Assembly (NCBI GenBank): GCA_003439945.1
Contig: QVRM01000427.1
Location: forward strand, 62,001 to 126,000
Length of the DNA: 64,000 bases
Reading direction: 5' to 3'
DNA from: Dermanyssus gallinae
Taxonomy: Eukaryota > Arthropoda > Arachnida > Mesostigmata > Dermanyssidae
In this document: one piece after another, positions 23,922 to 34,859 of the stretch
How the letters are laid out: each line of letters starts with the position of its first letter
How positions within the stretch are numbered: the stretch's first letter is position 1
Made by a program: the position numbers and the translations under genes
Notes under the pieces: model-generated
Databases searched by the model: none
Seen by the model: only the letters and a program-made list of their open reading frames with translations
What the model was told of the DNA's origin: nothing

Positions 23922-24374
23922 TCTTTTTTTATACAAGCGCCGATATATTTATTATGATTTATTAACACCCAGGTTGGGTAAATTTTAAATAAGTACATCA
24001 GTCTCAATCAGTGGCTTTTCTGCGTCACCGGATCTTCCCTCATCTTACGAGTTCAGCTATTGATTACACTGCTGGAGATGCTGCGGCGTGGTATCTATCA
24101 CAATGGCCTAAGCATCTCGCGCACCTACAACACTCCTGAGGATTGTGGAATTCTTGTGTGCTGCATAACACGTGATGGAACCCGTGGGCTGCAAATGCCG
24201 TAGTTAGATGCCTACTCTTATATCCGGCTGCTCGCCAGGTTGTACTCATCATCGCTATCGTGCCCGTGCATCTTTGCAATCCCACAAAATACCAACGGTG
24301 ATTGTTTTTTTTCAAGAGTACGATACGTTTATTTAATGTTTCATATGTTAATGGTCAAATAATAGTTGTTACTG

Positions 24375-25044
24375 CTACGGCATTTCGGGCAGTCCTTCCC
24401 CCGGCGATGGAAGCGACCCCACTACCGCCACTGCGTTACCACGTTGAACTTCTATAGAGATACGCTGCACCAGGTACTCCCCGGCTCGCGCATCCTTTGT
24501 TACAGCAGTTACCCTCTTTCCAAGCTCCTTGAGGAACTTGACGGTCGCCTCACCCATTGGCCCTAACGTTTCCACGGCGATCGGCTGAAGTATGTACTGC
24601 GGCGAGAGCTCCCTGTACTTCGACAATTTGCGACTTTCAGCAAGACGTGCGCGCAATTTAACTGTTGGCGAGTGTACATGAAACCGTCGCGTCCCACACT
24701 AGCAGACAACCCCGTTCCCATGATGCTAGGGTTTTTCCATCCGGGCGTAGAAGGCTGTTGGCGCACATACCGAGAGGCTCTTTCATTGAAGGAATCTGGG
24801 CGCTCTGCAGAGCACGGTGTACGACATCGTTGATGGCGAAATGTCTTGAATGGCGACCGGCACTGAACCGGCAGGACAGCGCATGTTCCGCTGTAGCGGT
24901 AACTTTGGACCGACACAGGTTGCAGACGTGCTCTGCGCAGACAGCCTCCCCAAGTCGCAGACCCGAGACGATGCGGAGTGTGTTATTGTCCAGCATCGTC
25001 CCCAGTTGCGGCGAAGGGAGGACCTGCAGCCACTTTCCGCTCAT
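24375..25044 (-). pseudogene. RLE family 2: Cys motif, endonuclease and C-terminal extension
   Basis: The frame of 25044-24658 encodes a zinc-binding motif (CNLCRSKVTATAEHALSC), then RHFAINDVVHRAL, then LRPDGKTLASW and LLVWDATV. The Asp of RPDG and the Asp of WDAT are the likely PD-(D/E)xK metal ligands. A frameshift at about 24657 leads into a further 93 codons (24656-24375: LAESRKLSKY, then GPMGEATVKFLKELGKRV), which resembles the usual C-terminal extension of this group. The product would nick target DNA for priming. Confidence 0.7.
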
Positions 25045-25048
25045 TGGA

Positions 25049-25966
25049 TTAAAACAGGCCTTCAGGCGAGCTTTTCCTTTTAAGTCTAGGGTTTGTGCTA
25101 GAAGCGCGTCTTGCCTCTTTTTTTACCACAAAGTGGTCCAGTGCTCCCTGAGTTTTTTGCTCGCGGGGCTCTCTCCAGCAAACTCGAAACTCCTCCACGG
25201 CCTCATCAGAGGCCCTGGCCAGCTGAACTGGGGTATCTTCAACTTTAATCGAAAGTATTAAATCCTTAAATGCTGTCAAGGATCCCAAGTAGAACGATAA
25301 TGATAAATCCCTAGCACGGCGAATCCCAAAGCCCCCCGCGCTCACAGGAAGTGATGCCTGGGCCCAGGATGCAGATCCCAGGTGAACGTTGAGTAGCCGT
25401 TCTAGTCCCGTACGCAGAATGTCGTCGAACTTGTCGAGGAGGTCGGTCCTTTTAAAAGCAGGTGAACAACGCAGAAGATACGTCAAGCGAGACGTGGAGA
25501 GACTTTGTCGCAAGAGGTATAACGCCGGGTGGGCATCTAGGGTTCGAAGTCTGCTGCACCATCGGCTGACTTCAACAAGTTTTCTGCGCAGTACACCCTC
25601 CAGCGCCGCATCGGTAAGGGGGGCTCCCAGAAGCTCGATACTGTCATCGGTTGTTAATCGAATGTCGGGTAGTATTCCCCGCAAGCTTGAAATAGGCTCG
25701 TCGCGGTGCTCCTCTGACAGTAGAAAGAGCTCGCATTTATTTGCGTTGAGTGTTAAGTCGGAGCACGCTTGAAATTCCTGAACAGTCTTGATGTCTGCCT
25801 GGATCGTTGCTAGGTCACCTGCCAGCGTTGCGTCATCAAGATACCACGGTCGAAACTCCGATCGAAGCTTCGCCTGTAGTTCCGCGATAGCGATACAGAA
25901 GAGGGCTGGCCCACACGGGTCGCCTTGTTGTACCCCACACATCGGGTTGAGCGTCTCACCTTGCAC
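25049..25966 (-). pseudogene. RLE family 2: reverse transcriptase core and thumb
   Basis: This 305-codon frame starts within the RT at CGVQQGDPCGPALF and carries YLDDATLAGD with the catalytic Asp pair (about 25838-25843). LTLNANKCELF, IELLGAPLTD and a thumb/connection region (SWAQASLPVSAGGFGIRRA) follow. A frameshift separates it from the preceding piece at 25810-26232, which holds the first catalytic Asp. Confidence 0.8.
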
Positions 25967-27198
25967 AGAAGATTAGTGGGCAGTCTATACATCTGGTATA
26001 CAGCTGGGTAAATAGCGGGTATCGATCTTTTTACAGCATTGAGTAAGTGATCTCGACGAAGCATGTTAAAGGCGTTTTGAAAGTCGAGCGTGACTAAAGC
26101 TTTTCCTAGCCCTCTGTTCGATTTGATGAAAGCGGCGGCTGCGTGCACAGCCGCTTCTGCTCCTCCTTTTATCCCGCACCCTAGTTGCATGGGAGCCACT
26201 AGCTCGAGAATAGCCGTCATAGCTTTCTTCATTAAAATTTAACCGACCAGTCGACGCAGGGTAAGCCCCACGGCGATTGGCCGAATACCACCGTCCTTTT
26301 TTCGTAGAGTTGCGCCGTAAAAAGTGGATAGCGTGAACTCTGGAAGTCGCCCGTTGGCTGCTAGAATAACGAAGTGACGTAACGCTTGCAACAGGGGGTT
26401 GCTATCATCCTGGCGGCAACCTATGAGATCTATCAGATGCCGAGGGCGAAGACCATCCAGGCCGCCACTAGAACTACTTGGAAAACTTCTAATGGCGATT
26501 CGAATCTCCTCAGTCGTGCCATCAATTTCAGTCTCTGGGGGTGCCGGCGTCGGCGCCTCAGGGTACGCTGAATCCGTGGGGTGTGCGGGGTGCTTTTTTA
26601 ATAAACTTGCTCTAGTATTTGCGTCGATTGGGGCAGTCTCATCTGTAGAAAGCAGGGTCCGAGCAGCGGAAGAGACGTCCCCCTGGGACAGCTTTGACTG
26701 CACGATCTTTGCTCTACGACTGGCGTCGTCAGTACTTGTAGCTCGCGAAGGTCGTCCACTGGTTACCTGAGGATTCTCTTCCAGGCGTGCGCCTCTGCGA
26801 AATCCAAGTAAATTTTCTCGTAGGACCGAGCTGAGCGTGCGCTCTTTCTCCTTTTTCACCGGTATACTAAACAACATTGTTGGAAGTTCTATCAGCCGTT
26901 CCCAACTGTGCTGGCTGGCCACCGAGCATACCTCGTTAATTGCTTTTGACAGTTCGACGGCAAAATGTTCTCTTAAACTTCGGGAAATGCACGATATCAT
27001 CTTTACTTTGGACTTGATAACGGCAGCCTTTGATACGTACGTTGGAAAGCTATTTTCTGGCGAGTTTGCTTGAGAGTGTGCGTTGGTGACAGAGAAGCGA
27101 TTTGAAGAATGTGTCGACGTGGCGTCAGTGTGAGCTGTTGCTTGTGGTTGAACGGATGAAGTAAGCCAGCGCCTTATATCTGATTGACCATTTAACAT
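25967..27198 (-). pseudogene. RLE family 2: linker and N-terminal half of reverse transcriptase
   Basis: A single frame runs from 27198 with one TAA at about 26239-26241, then continues to about 25970. It contains a Ser/Thr/Pro-rich linker, GGLDGLRPRHL, KKDGGIRPIAVGLTLRRLVG just before the stop, and then MQLGCGIKGGAEAAVHA and LVTLDFQNAFNMLRRDH with the first catalytic Asp. These are the standard RT blocks in the expected order. Confidence 0.8.
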
Positions 27199-27659
27199 GA
27201 TGGTGCCTGCGAGTTTGTCCCCTTAGGCTCTCCAGTCGAGGCTCGAGTCCTCGCACTGGACTCCACCGAAAGCAGCGGCGCTGGCGGACTCGAGTTGAGT
27301 ACAGCATTAATGGCCGACGGTGATTGAAAGCCATTCCGACTCGGCCTCGAAAGGGCTTTCAATAACGTCCGGAGACACGCATATTTACTTAAAGGCGTCA
27401 AGTTCCACCAGACAAACATGGTCTAAGGTCAGCCATCGCATGTAGTCATAATCTCTAACGCCGCTAGGTCATTGAGCTGCTGACTATGTTTTTTGCCGGC
27501 CCTCATTGCAAAATATTTTGCTGGCCGGAGAGACAAATTAGGCTTCGATTCTAACAGACTACCCCAATTAGGGGTCCACTGTGGTATGTTTCTTATTAGA
27601 TCCTGCTTAAAAACCACAAGGTTGACACACTTGACACAGGGGTTGCAACTAGTTTGCAT
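27192..27659 (-). other. RLE family 2: putative N-terminal zinc-binding region
   Basis: A frame interrupted by two closely spaced stops near 27425 has CNPCVKCVNLVVFKQDLIRN at its start and a basic stretch (LRPAKYFAMRAGKKHSQQL). The CxxC pairs suggest a nucleic-acid-binding finger at the element's N terminus. It could instead be an unrelated fragment upstream of the retrotransposon. Confidence 0.35.
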
Positions 27660-27846
27660 TGTCGGAGCCCTAACAATTATTATTATTTGCCTTAAGCTTA
27701 GACATTTAATGATCTAGGCTTAGACATAGATGCCATGCTAATTAGCATTCGCGTCGTCATTGACCCAGGCTGTGGACAAGGTTGGGGCATTATTGGATAG
27801 TGATGGGTGCATGCTTGTAACGTTGTCCTTCACAGTCTGACTGACA

Positions 27847-28365
27847 GGTTGTCGTTGTAGTGATCATGTATATGGGTTGGCCCATCGTGGCCTTTCATGC
27901 GTCCTGGGTGCAGGCCGACGAGTATGTCACTCTGTTTTAAATGACACGTTTTATCGGGAACTGAAATCTGCCGAATTTTCTGAAACCCCCGGGTCTATAC
28001 AGGAACGAAGGAAAATACCTGACGGTCTCACTTTGTCTCCCGTTGAGCGTGGCCGCATCCTCACTTGGGAAGCAGCTACTGAAACCGACCCATTAGCGCA
28101 CTCGATGGTCGGTGCGATCCGGGCAGGTCACCAGGTTCCAGGTTAACAGGGGCTAACAAATGCAGAAATAAGTCCGGCTTTCGTTATTCACACAGCAGAT
28201 GTTCGAGACAGTGAGATGCCCAAACCTCCTACACTTAAGCGGATTCAGACGTTGGGTAAGAGCCTTAACAATTTGATGGAAGAGTCAAAAGCATTCAAAT
28301 TCTAGCGTCAGAGGTTCTCGGCATACATCGAGGGAATTTAATTTTACCCAACATGGGTGTTAATA
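27847..28365 (+). mobile_element. truncated RLE family 2 relative, endonuclease and 3' end
   Basis: A 5'-truncated copy on the plus strand, oriented away from the neighbouring element. It keeps the Cys motif (CRCSDHVYGLAHRGLSC), LNDTFYREL, IPDGLTLSPVERG with WEAA in place of the usual WD.T, and the 3' end TTACCCAACATGGGTGTTAATAAA at about 28343-28366. It differs enough from the 24-27 kb element to be a separate subfamily, and is closer to the fragment at 53586-53985 (DGLTLSP shared). Confidence 0.7.
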
Positions 28366-28433
28366 AACCATATTACTAATACATCGAGGGAATGCAGCAT
28401 CTGCTCGGGACACATTGTAACTACACATTTGCG

Positions 28434-28438
<5 letters not shown>

Positions 28439-28484
<46 letters not shown>
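28439..28484. repeat. (AT)n microsatellite
   Basis: A pure AT run of about 46 bp, 73 bp after the RLE-family 3' end. Confidence 0.9.
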
Positions 28485-28485
<1 letters not shown>

Positions 28486-28490
<5 letters not shown>

Positions 28491-29190
28491 AATAGAGAGA
28501 TAAAGAAAGAGATAAAGGGGGTGAATCGGCAATTATAGTATCTTGAATTTCAAAAATGAAGCCTAAATTACAGAGATATTCTGGTTTGTTTTGCTTAGAA
28601 GTACCATTCATCAGCTACACACAAGTCAAAATTCGCGGCAATCGGTGAGGGCGTTTATTGTTTGGAGTTTGGTTTAAAGAAGTGAGAAAAACGAGGTTCG
28701 GCGATCTTTACGGAGCGGAATGTGGAGAAGCAACACATCTGCATCAACTTCTATGTGTTAAAAACCAAATCAAACGTTTGAAAGTGGTACAAATGTTTCG
28801 AACTGCATATATTGATCAAACAGTACCGTAGTAGTAGTAAAAATGTTGCATTTCCAGCAAATTAACGTCTGTCAGGAAATGTCTAAAGTAAACCTTCAGT
28901 TCGCACGTTCGTGGTTTAAGGGGCAACCTACGTCTAGCAGCTTAGTGTAGACAACTCTTCATATAGGAGAATATCCTTCTACACACATTTTGTTTGTCAG
29001 CCTAAGAACCATGCTTCATACATAATTAAGTATTTAATTTAGTTTAATAACAACAATCTATACTGAGCTCAAGCTGGATCATTCCACATAACGTCTAGGC
29101 TAAGCGACCACGTTGCTTTTGACTGCCTGCAACTACTGCTCGTACTGCAACAGGCAGGCTAATTTGAATTATCATAGCATCAGGAGTTAC
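28486..29190. other. non-coding stretch; possible mariner trace
   Basis: Around 28725-28790 a plus-strand frame reads HICINFYVLKTKSNV, loosely like the N terminus of mariner transposases. The similarity is too short to call. Confidence 0.2.
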
Positions 29191-29273
29191 CTCATTAATA
29201 GTAGAATATGATTTCTTTGATTCAAGCCAATTTAATATTAGGTGCGCTACGCTCGAGAAATCGTCGCGCGCAC
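29191..29273 (-). other. candidate small exon, unknown protein
   Basis: On the minus strand the acceptor GTCTCCGCTGCAG precedes 83 bp of open sequence ending at a strong donor, AATGAG/GTAACT. The product (ARDDFSSVAHLILNWLESKK) is protein-like but unidentified. Confidence 0.3.
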
Positions 29274-29750
29274 CTGCAGCGGAGACGCATACGTACAGAC
29301 AGTTGCCCACATCATGGCTGGACCTGCCAGTAATACACAATCGTCAGCATTCATTATCACGATTTCGCTTGTGGGCACAGATGAAGTTAGGTCAATTAAA
29401 AGATCATTAGGCAATCATTACAGGTTCACACAATCTCATCCTGGGGCACCATGAGCGTCAGGACAACAAACAGGCACTATTTGTATGTATAGAGAGTCCT
29501 TGTAATGCAACGGATGTTAATGTCGACAGCCTAGAGCTATTTCGTTCATTTTTGGAGCCTTAAACAGCGCTCGGGGGAGGGCTCATTTGGCATCACTTGC
29601 TGCTGAATTCGAACCATTACCGCTATGATGACAAACACAATTGCCGTTATGCTATGACGCCTCGTTAGACGTCTATTTTAAAGCCTCCTAGATCCTACGT
29701 GGCCCGCAATTAGAATCAAATGCCGAAGCCCATTTGATGAGAGACTTCGA

Positions 29751-29855
29751 CTAGTTGAACTTTCCGCGGTCGAACGTGCATTGAATGACCCACGAGAACT
29801 CTCGCAAGGCCACACATGGAGAAATAAAAGGAGCGTTATTTTCGTACCATTTGGC
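29751..29855 (-). other. candidate terminal exon, unknown protein
   Basis: A strong acceptor (AACTTTTTCTTTGTAG) opens a 34-codon frame, beginning AKWYENNAPFISPCVALREF and ending DRGKFN then TAG. No family is recognised and no partner exon is identified, so this may be chance. Confidence 0.2.
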
Positions 29856-30061
29856 CTACAAAGAAAAAGTTTGAGTCTTGCCAAGTTATATTTATAGGTG
29901 GTGTGGGATTTTGCCACCTTAGTATAAGACCTGCGGTTAGTAGTTACCTTGGCACTATTACGTCTTTATCGAGATGCGATATATTGTATCAATTCAATCG
30001 AGATTTATTTATATATCACTTATATAATGCAATAGAAATATATATATATATATATATATAC

Positions 30062-30748
30062 ATACAAGGTGTGACAAGAAAATTGACAATCGATAGAAAA
30101 AATTGTAGAGCTCGTTAAAGCAAAGATTTTTCCCAGCGGAACATGGACTACAATATGTGACACTAGTGTTTTTGCCTGGCGTAGGAGCGTAAAATGTGCT
30201 GTTGCGAGACAACCAGTCCTTCTATACGGAAGCTAAGCATACCGTCGTGTTCGTGAAATGCTGCTTCCTCTAAAGAATATCTAAAGTCGGTCAGAAGATG
30301 CGACATAGTCGCTTTAAAGACATTCACAAAAAATGAGTAGTTTAATAGCTGTGGTTGCGGACAAGTTAAGATTTTCTGGCGGAATGTGCAGATTAAGTGC
30401 ATGTAAAATGACTGTAAAATGACGCACTGCGGCTGTCGCGCGACACGTCGGCGGTAGTGAACGTCGCCACACAGTCATTTTACAGCACTCAATCTGGACA
30501 TCCCGCCGAAAAATCTTAATTACTCCTTAACCACAGCTCGCATTGCCATAAGTTTTGAAAGATATTTGGCGTAAAAGCTAATAAATAACTTCTCTTCTCA
30601 ATTCGCGAATTCTCTTAAAAACGACCATGTCGCATCTTCTGACCGACCTTACATATTTTCTTCAGAGAGAATTTTCTCACGAACACGGCGGTGTGCTTAG
30701 TCCCTATATAGGAGAACTGGTTGTCTCGCACAACACATTTTATGCTCC
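30062..30748. mobile_element. foldback element, family 1 relative, truncated
   Basis: The two halves are inverted copies (for example GTGCTGTTGCGAGACAACCAG near 30200 against CTGGTTGTCTCGCACAACAC near 30720, and GGTCAGAAGATGCGACAT against ATGTCGCATCTTCTGACC). It is the same family as 56566-57644, with an internal deletion. Its right end is cut at AGGAGC next to the (TA)n at 30749. It has no coding capacity. Confidence 0.8.
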
Positions 30749-30823
30749 TATATATATATATATTAGGCGAGCACTGTCGAGTGTGCAAACGTACTGTAAA
30801 TTATTAACAAATCATTACAATAT

Positions 30824-30864
<41 letters not shown>

Positions 30865-30922
30865 TAGGCGAGCACTGTCGAGTGTGCAAACGTACTGTAA
30901 ATGATTAATAAATCATTACAAT

Positions 30923-30953
<31 letters not shown>
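30749..30953 (+). repeat. two tail-only copies of the TA-associated RLE element, embedded in (TA)n
   Basis: The structure is (TA)n, a 64-bp tail (30764-30827), (CT)n then (AT)n (30828-30863), a 64-bp tail (30864-30927), then (TA)n to 30953. Each tail reads TTAGGCGAGCACTGTCGAG through to ATCATTACAATATTCT and matches the 3' end of the element at 12334-12396. Both copies start at the same base, so they arose by duplication or are units in their own right. Confidence 0.85.
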
Positions 30954-31039
30954 CATTATACCGGATTCTCTTGTCGGTGAAGCGCTGCGACGCGATTAAC
31001 TTCAGGCATTCTGAAGCTATTGAAGTGAACTCGATAGTT

Positions 31040-31125
31040 TAGCTTACACCACACCAGAGATCGAACCTGCGATTGAGCACTTCCGAAGCCAGGGAAATGT
31101 TGCACACTAGCTACCCAGATAATCC
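31040..31125 (-). repeat. possible tRNA-like SINE remnant
   Basis: On the minus strand a B-box-like GGTTCGATCTC (near 31050) lies about 45 bp downstream of an A-box-like TAGCTAGTGTGC. This spacing fits a tRNA-related head of a third SINE type or an old family A/B copy. A short ORF starting at 31073 on the plus strand overlaps and is not credited. Confidence 0.35.
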
Positions 31126-31762
31126 ACACATGCAGGTAGCTGCAGACAAATTTAATGTTCTACTAGACATGTCCGTCTGGCCAGAGGGTTTGGCACTTTC
31201 GCCGCCCGTACCGCGACCAGATACGAGCGCACGGAACATTCGGCGCAGTGAACGAGACAGAGGGCGCAGGCATTGACGCCAAACGCTATATGGTAATGCG
31301 AGGAGGAGGTCATTGCAAGTAAAACACACAAACATGGAGACAAATGAATACCATAATAGTCAAACCATATGCCGAGAACGTATGACAGCTCCATCAAAAT
31401 GTCTACAACGGAACGTCAAAATGTTCGCTCTCTTATCTCGAGCACAAGGGAAAGCACGTTTAGCGAATACAGTACGTATCAGCTCTTAACAGAAAATATT
31501 TGTTCAAGGCAGATCCCACAACGACCCTTTTGTCCTCGACTAAGTACTATATAGACTGGAAATCAAACCGGAACGACAAGGAAGACCGGGGCACCTGCAT
31601 AAGAGAAGGAACTACGGAGTTTGCTAAGCAGGTGTTCCATAGCACTGTTAGGCGCTTCGTGTCAGAGTCTACCGATTATTACCTAACTTGCATTTATGGC
31701 CCGCCAAACTGACATGAAGTGATACGGGATGTTGCCGACTGTATATGTCTTTGCATAGGAGG

Positions 31763-32063
31763 GGGGGAGTAGCCGGGTCTTCATGGTCTCGACGCACCCT
31801 CACAGGACGGTTTACAAAATAGCAGTAACCCCCTATCCTGCCGCAGGTAAACATGAGATATGATAGAGAGAGATAGAGCTGAGTATAGGAGAACGGCAGA
31901 GACGCCTCTCCCACAGCTTCGAAGTGATACCAAAGCAGTACCGAGTCAGGCGGGGGAACGGGGGTATCCGGGTTTAGTGGGTATGTGAGTCCCACACTAG
32001 TCATGCAGGCTGCTAGTGACGTATGTGCATCATGCATTCCCCAAAATCTTCCAGATAAAAAAT
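31763..32063 (+). mobile_element. R1-like retrotransposon, 5'-truncated 3' UTR copy
   Basis: Begins CTTCATGGTCTCGACGCACC, matching 63925 onward of the R1-like element. It runs through the 3' UTR (GGAGAACGGCAGAGACGCCTCTCCCAC and the GGGTTTAGTGGGT block) to CATGCATTCCCCAAAATCTTCCAG followed by a short A-rich tail. It shows what the 3' UTR of the copy cut off by the window end should look like. Confidence 0.8.
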
Positions 32064-32214
32064 GTATCTGCATATGTTGAATAAGGGTGTAGTAATTTAA
32101 CTGTGATTTGACAATATATGGTTTTTGGGATAATTTGTCTAAAAATGGCACTTGACAAACTTGGACTGAGTATCCGCAGTACTTGTGCAGAGCCTTCATA
32201 TTTTAGCTGGAATA

Positions 32215-32780
32215 GGTGCAGCGCCGCAATGATATTATTATTCCTCTGATCAGTATCGCCGTCTGACGGATAATGTCTTTGACATCACGATCGGCTCCTC
32301 GACTCATCGTAAACACTCCCACATCAAGTTCAAACTGCATCGCGAACAACGTGCGGCTACATCTCAAATCAAGCGTTTGCGCCGCTCATTAAACAGCCAC
32401 ATGCTAGAAAAAAATATGATAGCTGGCTGAGAACGAAGAACAGACGTCAGCCAAATTGAAGGAGCCATTAAGTAGTCCATTCCTCTGGCTGTGAATTCAA
32501 ACATAGAGTTGAAAGTCCAGAGACATACGCCGTAGTTTGATACAAAAAACATATGTTTAATATAAACACGTCATCTGTTTAGTCGAAAGCAGATAGATTG
32601 CCAGCAACACATATCTATCAAATATCATTTGCTGCTCTAAGGAGATTTATCGCGTTGAACTCAGCGGTAAACGATAACGACTGGGTGGATCACTTTACAA
32701 ACCTGCTAAACACTCAATGCCACATCAATTCTATTGGTGATGACTTTTCAGAATTGAGTGAAAAGTAATCGAAGTTAAGC
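32215..32780 (+). pseudogene. fossil non-LTR element, endonuclease-to-RT linker
   Basis: In shifting plus-strand frames I read DITIGSSTHRKHSH, FKLHREQRAATSQIK and, near 32680, DWVDHFTNLLNTQCHI, which resembles the WxxHFxxLLN box upstream of the reverse transcriptase in CR1/L2/I-type elements. Many stops are present. It may belong with the fossil at 51016-52013. Confidence 0.35.
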
Positions 32781-32856
32781 AGTAACAAAACGTGAAATTG
32801 ACAGAGCAATACTTACATGCATCCAAATAGGGTCGTATTCCAAGATATACACCTTC

Positions 32857-32885
32857 CTTGACGCACCGTGAAAGGGTGCGTCAAG
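32857..32885. repeat. perfect 11-bp hairpin at a retrotransposon junction
   Basis: CTTGACGCACC (32857-32867) and GGTGCGTCAAG (32875-32885) are exact reverse complements around a 7-base loop. One arm is the R1-like 3' UTR sequence, so the other is an inverted duplication of the element's end. Confidence 0.85.
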
Positions 32886-33512
32886 AGCTTGAGGGCCAGG
32901 CTGCACTCACCCTCCCACCTCCCTCGGTTCCTCGTCTTGACCACTCTCCCGAACCTGCCGCGTGAACCTCTTCCTCCTTGAGAGTCAAAATGAGTGTCGA
33001 ACAGGTCCGTCGCCTTCTTTCACGCTTCCGTCGAGGTCATCATATATTTAACTAACTCTTTGATGGAGCGGCCTTTCACGGCCGTGGAGCCCATCCATCA
33101 TGTTTCCCAAAGAGACTCGCAGTGTAGGACAGTGTGCTCCACGCTGTCCGCCTCCCCAGATTCACATACCACACAGGCGTCACTGGTGGCCTTCGTAATT
33201 CTAGAAATGACCGTGACCGGTCAGGACCTGAGCTGTATAGTAGGTTAACTGCCCCCGTCGACAGGCATACCAAGCCTTGAGGTCTGATATTAGACTTTTG
33301 ATCCAGCTCCCCCTAGTCTCCGCGCGTGTAACCCGCACCCATTCCTTCTGCCAGACTGCGATTGTGGCACTCCTGGCTCTGGCGAGGTCCAGATTTTTCT
33401 CCAGAAATACCTTGCGTCTTTCTCGCGCCCATGGCAGCATCTCAGCCAGGACGAAGAGGGCTTCGGTCAAGACCATCTGGTACGGCCGGCTAATTCTGAA
33501 TGCGAGTGCCCC
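32886..33512 (-). pseudogene. R1-like ORF2 C-terminal fragment
   Basis: On the minus strand the region reads TEALFVLAEMLPWARERRK, RARSATIAVW, GSWIKSLISDLKAWY and QVLTGHGHF. This matches the corresponding part of the element at 60844-63993 (TEALLVLAKMLPWD, RARSATRSAW, SWTKSLIPDLRVWY, QVLTGHGQF). Frameshifts interrupt it. It ends in the start of the 3' UTR at GACGCACCC, where an inverted copy of the last 11 bp begins (see hairpin). Confidence 0.8.
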
Positions 33513-33517
33513 TTAAG

Positions 33518-33681
33518 TCAGTAGTTTGTAGTAATGCTAACAGCACTTTCCTGCTGGGGGGGAGAGAAACCATGACTGGTTTTTAGTGGGTTGGAGCTCC
33601 ACACTACCTGCCCACAACACTTGCAGTTGAGGACAATCCTGCAGTGGTTCCGCATTTTCCAGTTATTCCTCTAAAAAAAAA
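33518..33681 (+). mobile_element. retroposon 3' end, family E
   Basis: Shares AGTTTGTAGTAATGC.AACAGCACTT, CATGACTGGTTTTTAGTGGGTTGGAG and the following block with the inverted copy at 36461-36765. It ends in a nine-base A run (33673-33681). Part of it (TTTAGTGGGTT..GAG) resembles the R1-like 3' UTR, suggesting a related LINE. Confidence 0.6.
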
Positions 33682-34840
33682 GTGTACCTTGAGTCGGCCT
33701 TAATGTTCTTCTATTTTTCGCCGCCGGTAGTGCTATGTCCGCCCGGACGTGCGCCGCGTATAGAGCCGATGATTTGGCAACCGAAGCTGGTGCCCGCCGG
33801 TTCCCGTTTGCGTTAAAAAAACTACACTGAGGATCCATCCCTCTGCTCTGATAAAATAAAAACAGGTTGCCATATGAGGACAGGCTTCATATACGCATAA
33901 AGCCAACCTGTTCAACATTGAAGGATGTGTATGTAGCTTTTGTAGAAAATGTGCTACTTGAGCGCTACCACATAGCATTCTACACGTAAACTGTTAGAGC
34001 CTTAGTTATATCCGGAGTCGATAACGTAATGTCATACCACACAGTTGTGCTGTGATTATACCTGCCACTTTTATGGCGAAAAAAATCATGAGTGTTTTAT
34101 GCATGTATAAATTTACGCTGTGGCAGAAAAACGTATTTTAATACTATATTGAATTTTGTTTTTCTTAAAAGCCAACGGTACTACGCACGAGTTCAGCCCG
34201 CAGTGCTCGAGCATATGTATCTAGTAGCATAGTTGCGGTGCGCTAGGGTTGTCAAAGAGGATTTTTTTTTAGGTGTTAGTGCACCACTATAGATACAAAA
34301 TAGCAAACAACGCGCATTTAAATACCTAGTTATTTCAATGCTATGGCATTTATAATGCAAAGTTCATCCAGGCTGTTCCTACTATAGTATAGTAGAGCCG
34401 TTAACTCTAAAGATGCAATAATCCGTATATACGCAGACGCTACGCTTTACAGCGCCCTCCAATATGCGGGTGGTGGTCCGGCGCTGGTCTCAGCACTAGC
34501 ACAATCCTGGTCATCTCTGTCGTCATCTGTGGCCGTTATGAAAACACTCCCCTCCCGGCTGCTGCTAATAACCTGGCAACTTCTAATAAGCGTCCATAGA
34601 TCCGCCCATGTCACGCGGGATCATGTGAGCAGCAAGAAGTACGATCGCCGATGCCAACGGGTGCCGTCCAGCGACCCCCGGCGGATGTAATGCTTCGACG
34701 CTAAGTAGAACGCGCCAAACGTAGTAATAGTAACAGAAGCTTGCCAGGGCCTTGGACTGCCGGAGAGAGAGAGAGAAGTTACGGCCCTTCCTTCAGCTTC
34801 ATGCGATGAGGTGCTGCTGCTGCGATGAGAAGCATAGTTA
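33682..34840. other. non-coding stretch, no feature recognised
   Basis: No gene or transposon is recognised. A short (GA)n run lies at 34762-34773. Confidence 0.4.
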
Positions 34841-34859
34841 TCGGTGTTGGTAACACTTC

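Larger units (their letters stand above)
23955..27660 (-). mobile_element. second RLE-type non-LTR retrotransposon family
   Basis: Read on the minus strand, this element of about 3.7 kb shows an N-terminal region with a CxxC pair (27429-27659), a Ser/Thr-rich linker, reverse transcriptase (about 26500-25300), a Cys-rich motif plus restriction-like endonuclease (25044-24658), a C-terminal extension, and a 3' UTR ending TTTACCCAACCTGGGTGTTAATAAA. It differs from the 8.2-12.4 kb element: YLDD rather than FADD, and a different endonuclease (RPDG..WD.TV). Elements with RPIAVG..LRRLVG, GVQQGDP and YLDD are familiar from many invertebrate genomes; I cannot name the clade. Fragments of relatives lie at 19350-19660, 27847-28365 and 53110-53985. 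Confidence 0.75.

Noticed and set aside
28720..28960. Possible mariner N terminus (HICINFYVLKTKSNV)
   Set aside because: Too short and not followed by later transposase blocks.
31073..31276. 67-codon plus-strand ORF with WPEGLALSPP, like a retrotransposon ORF1 motif
   Set aside because: It overlaps a tRNA-like remnant on the opposite strand, and the similarity is one short motif.
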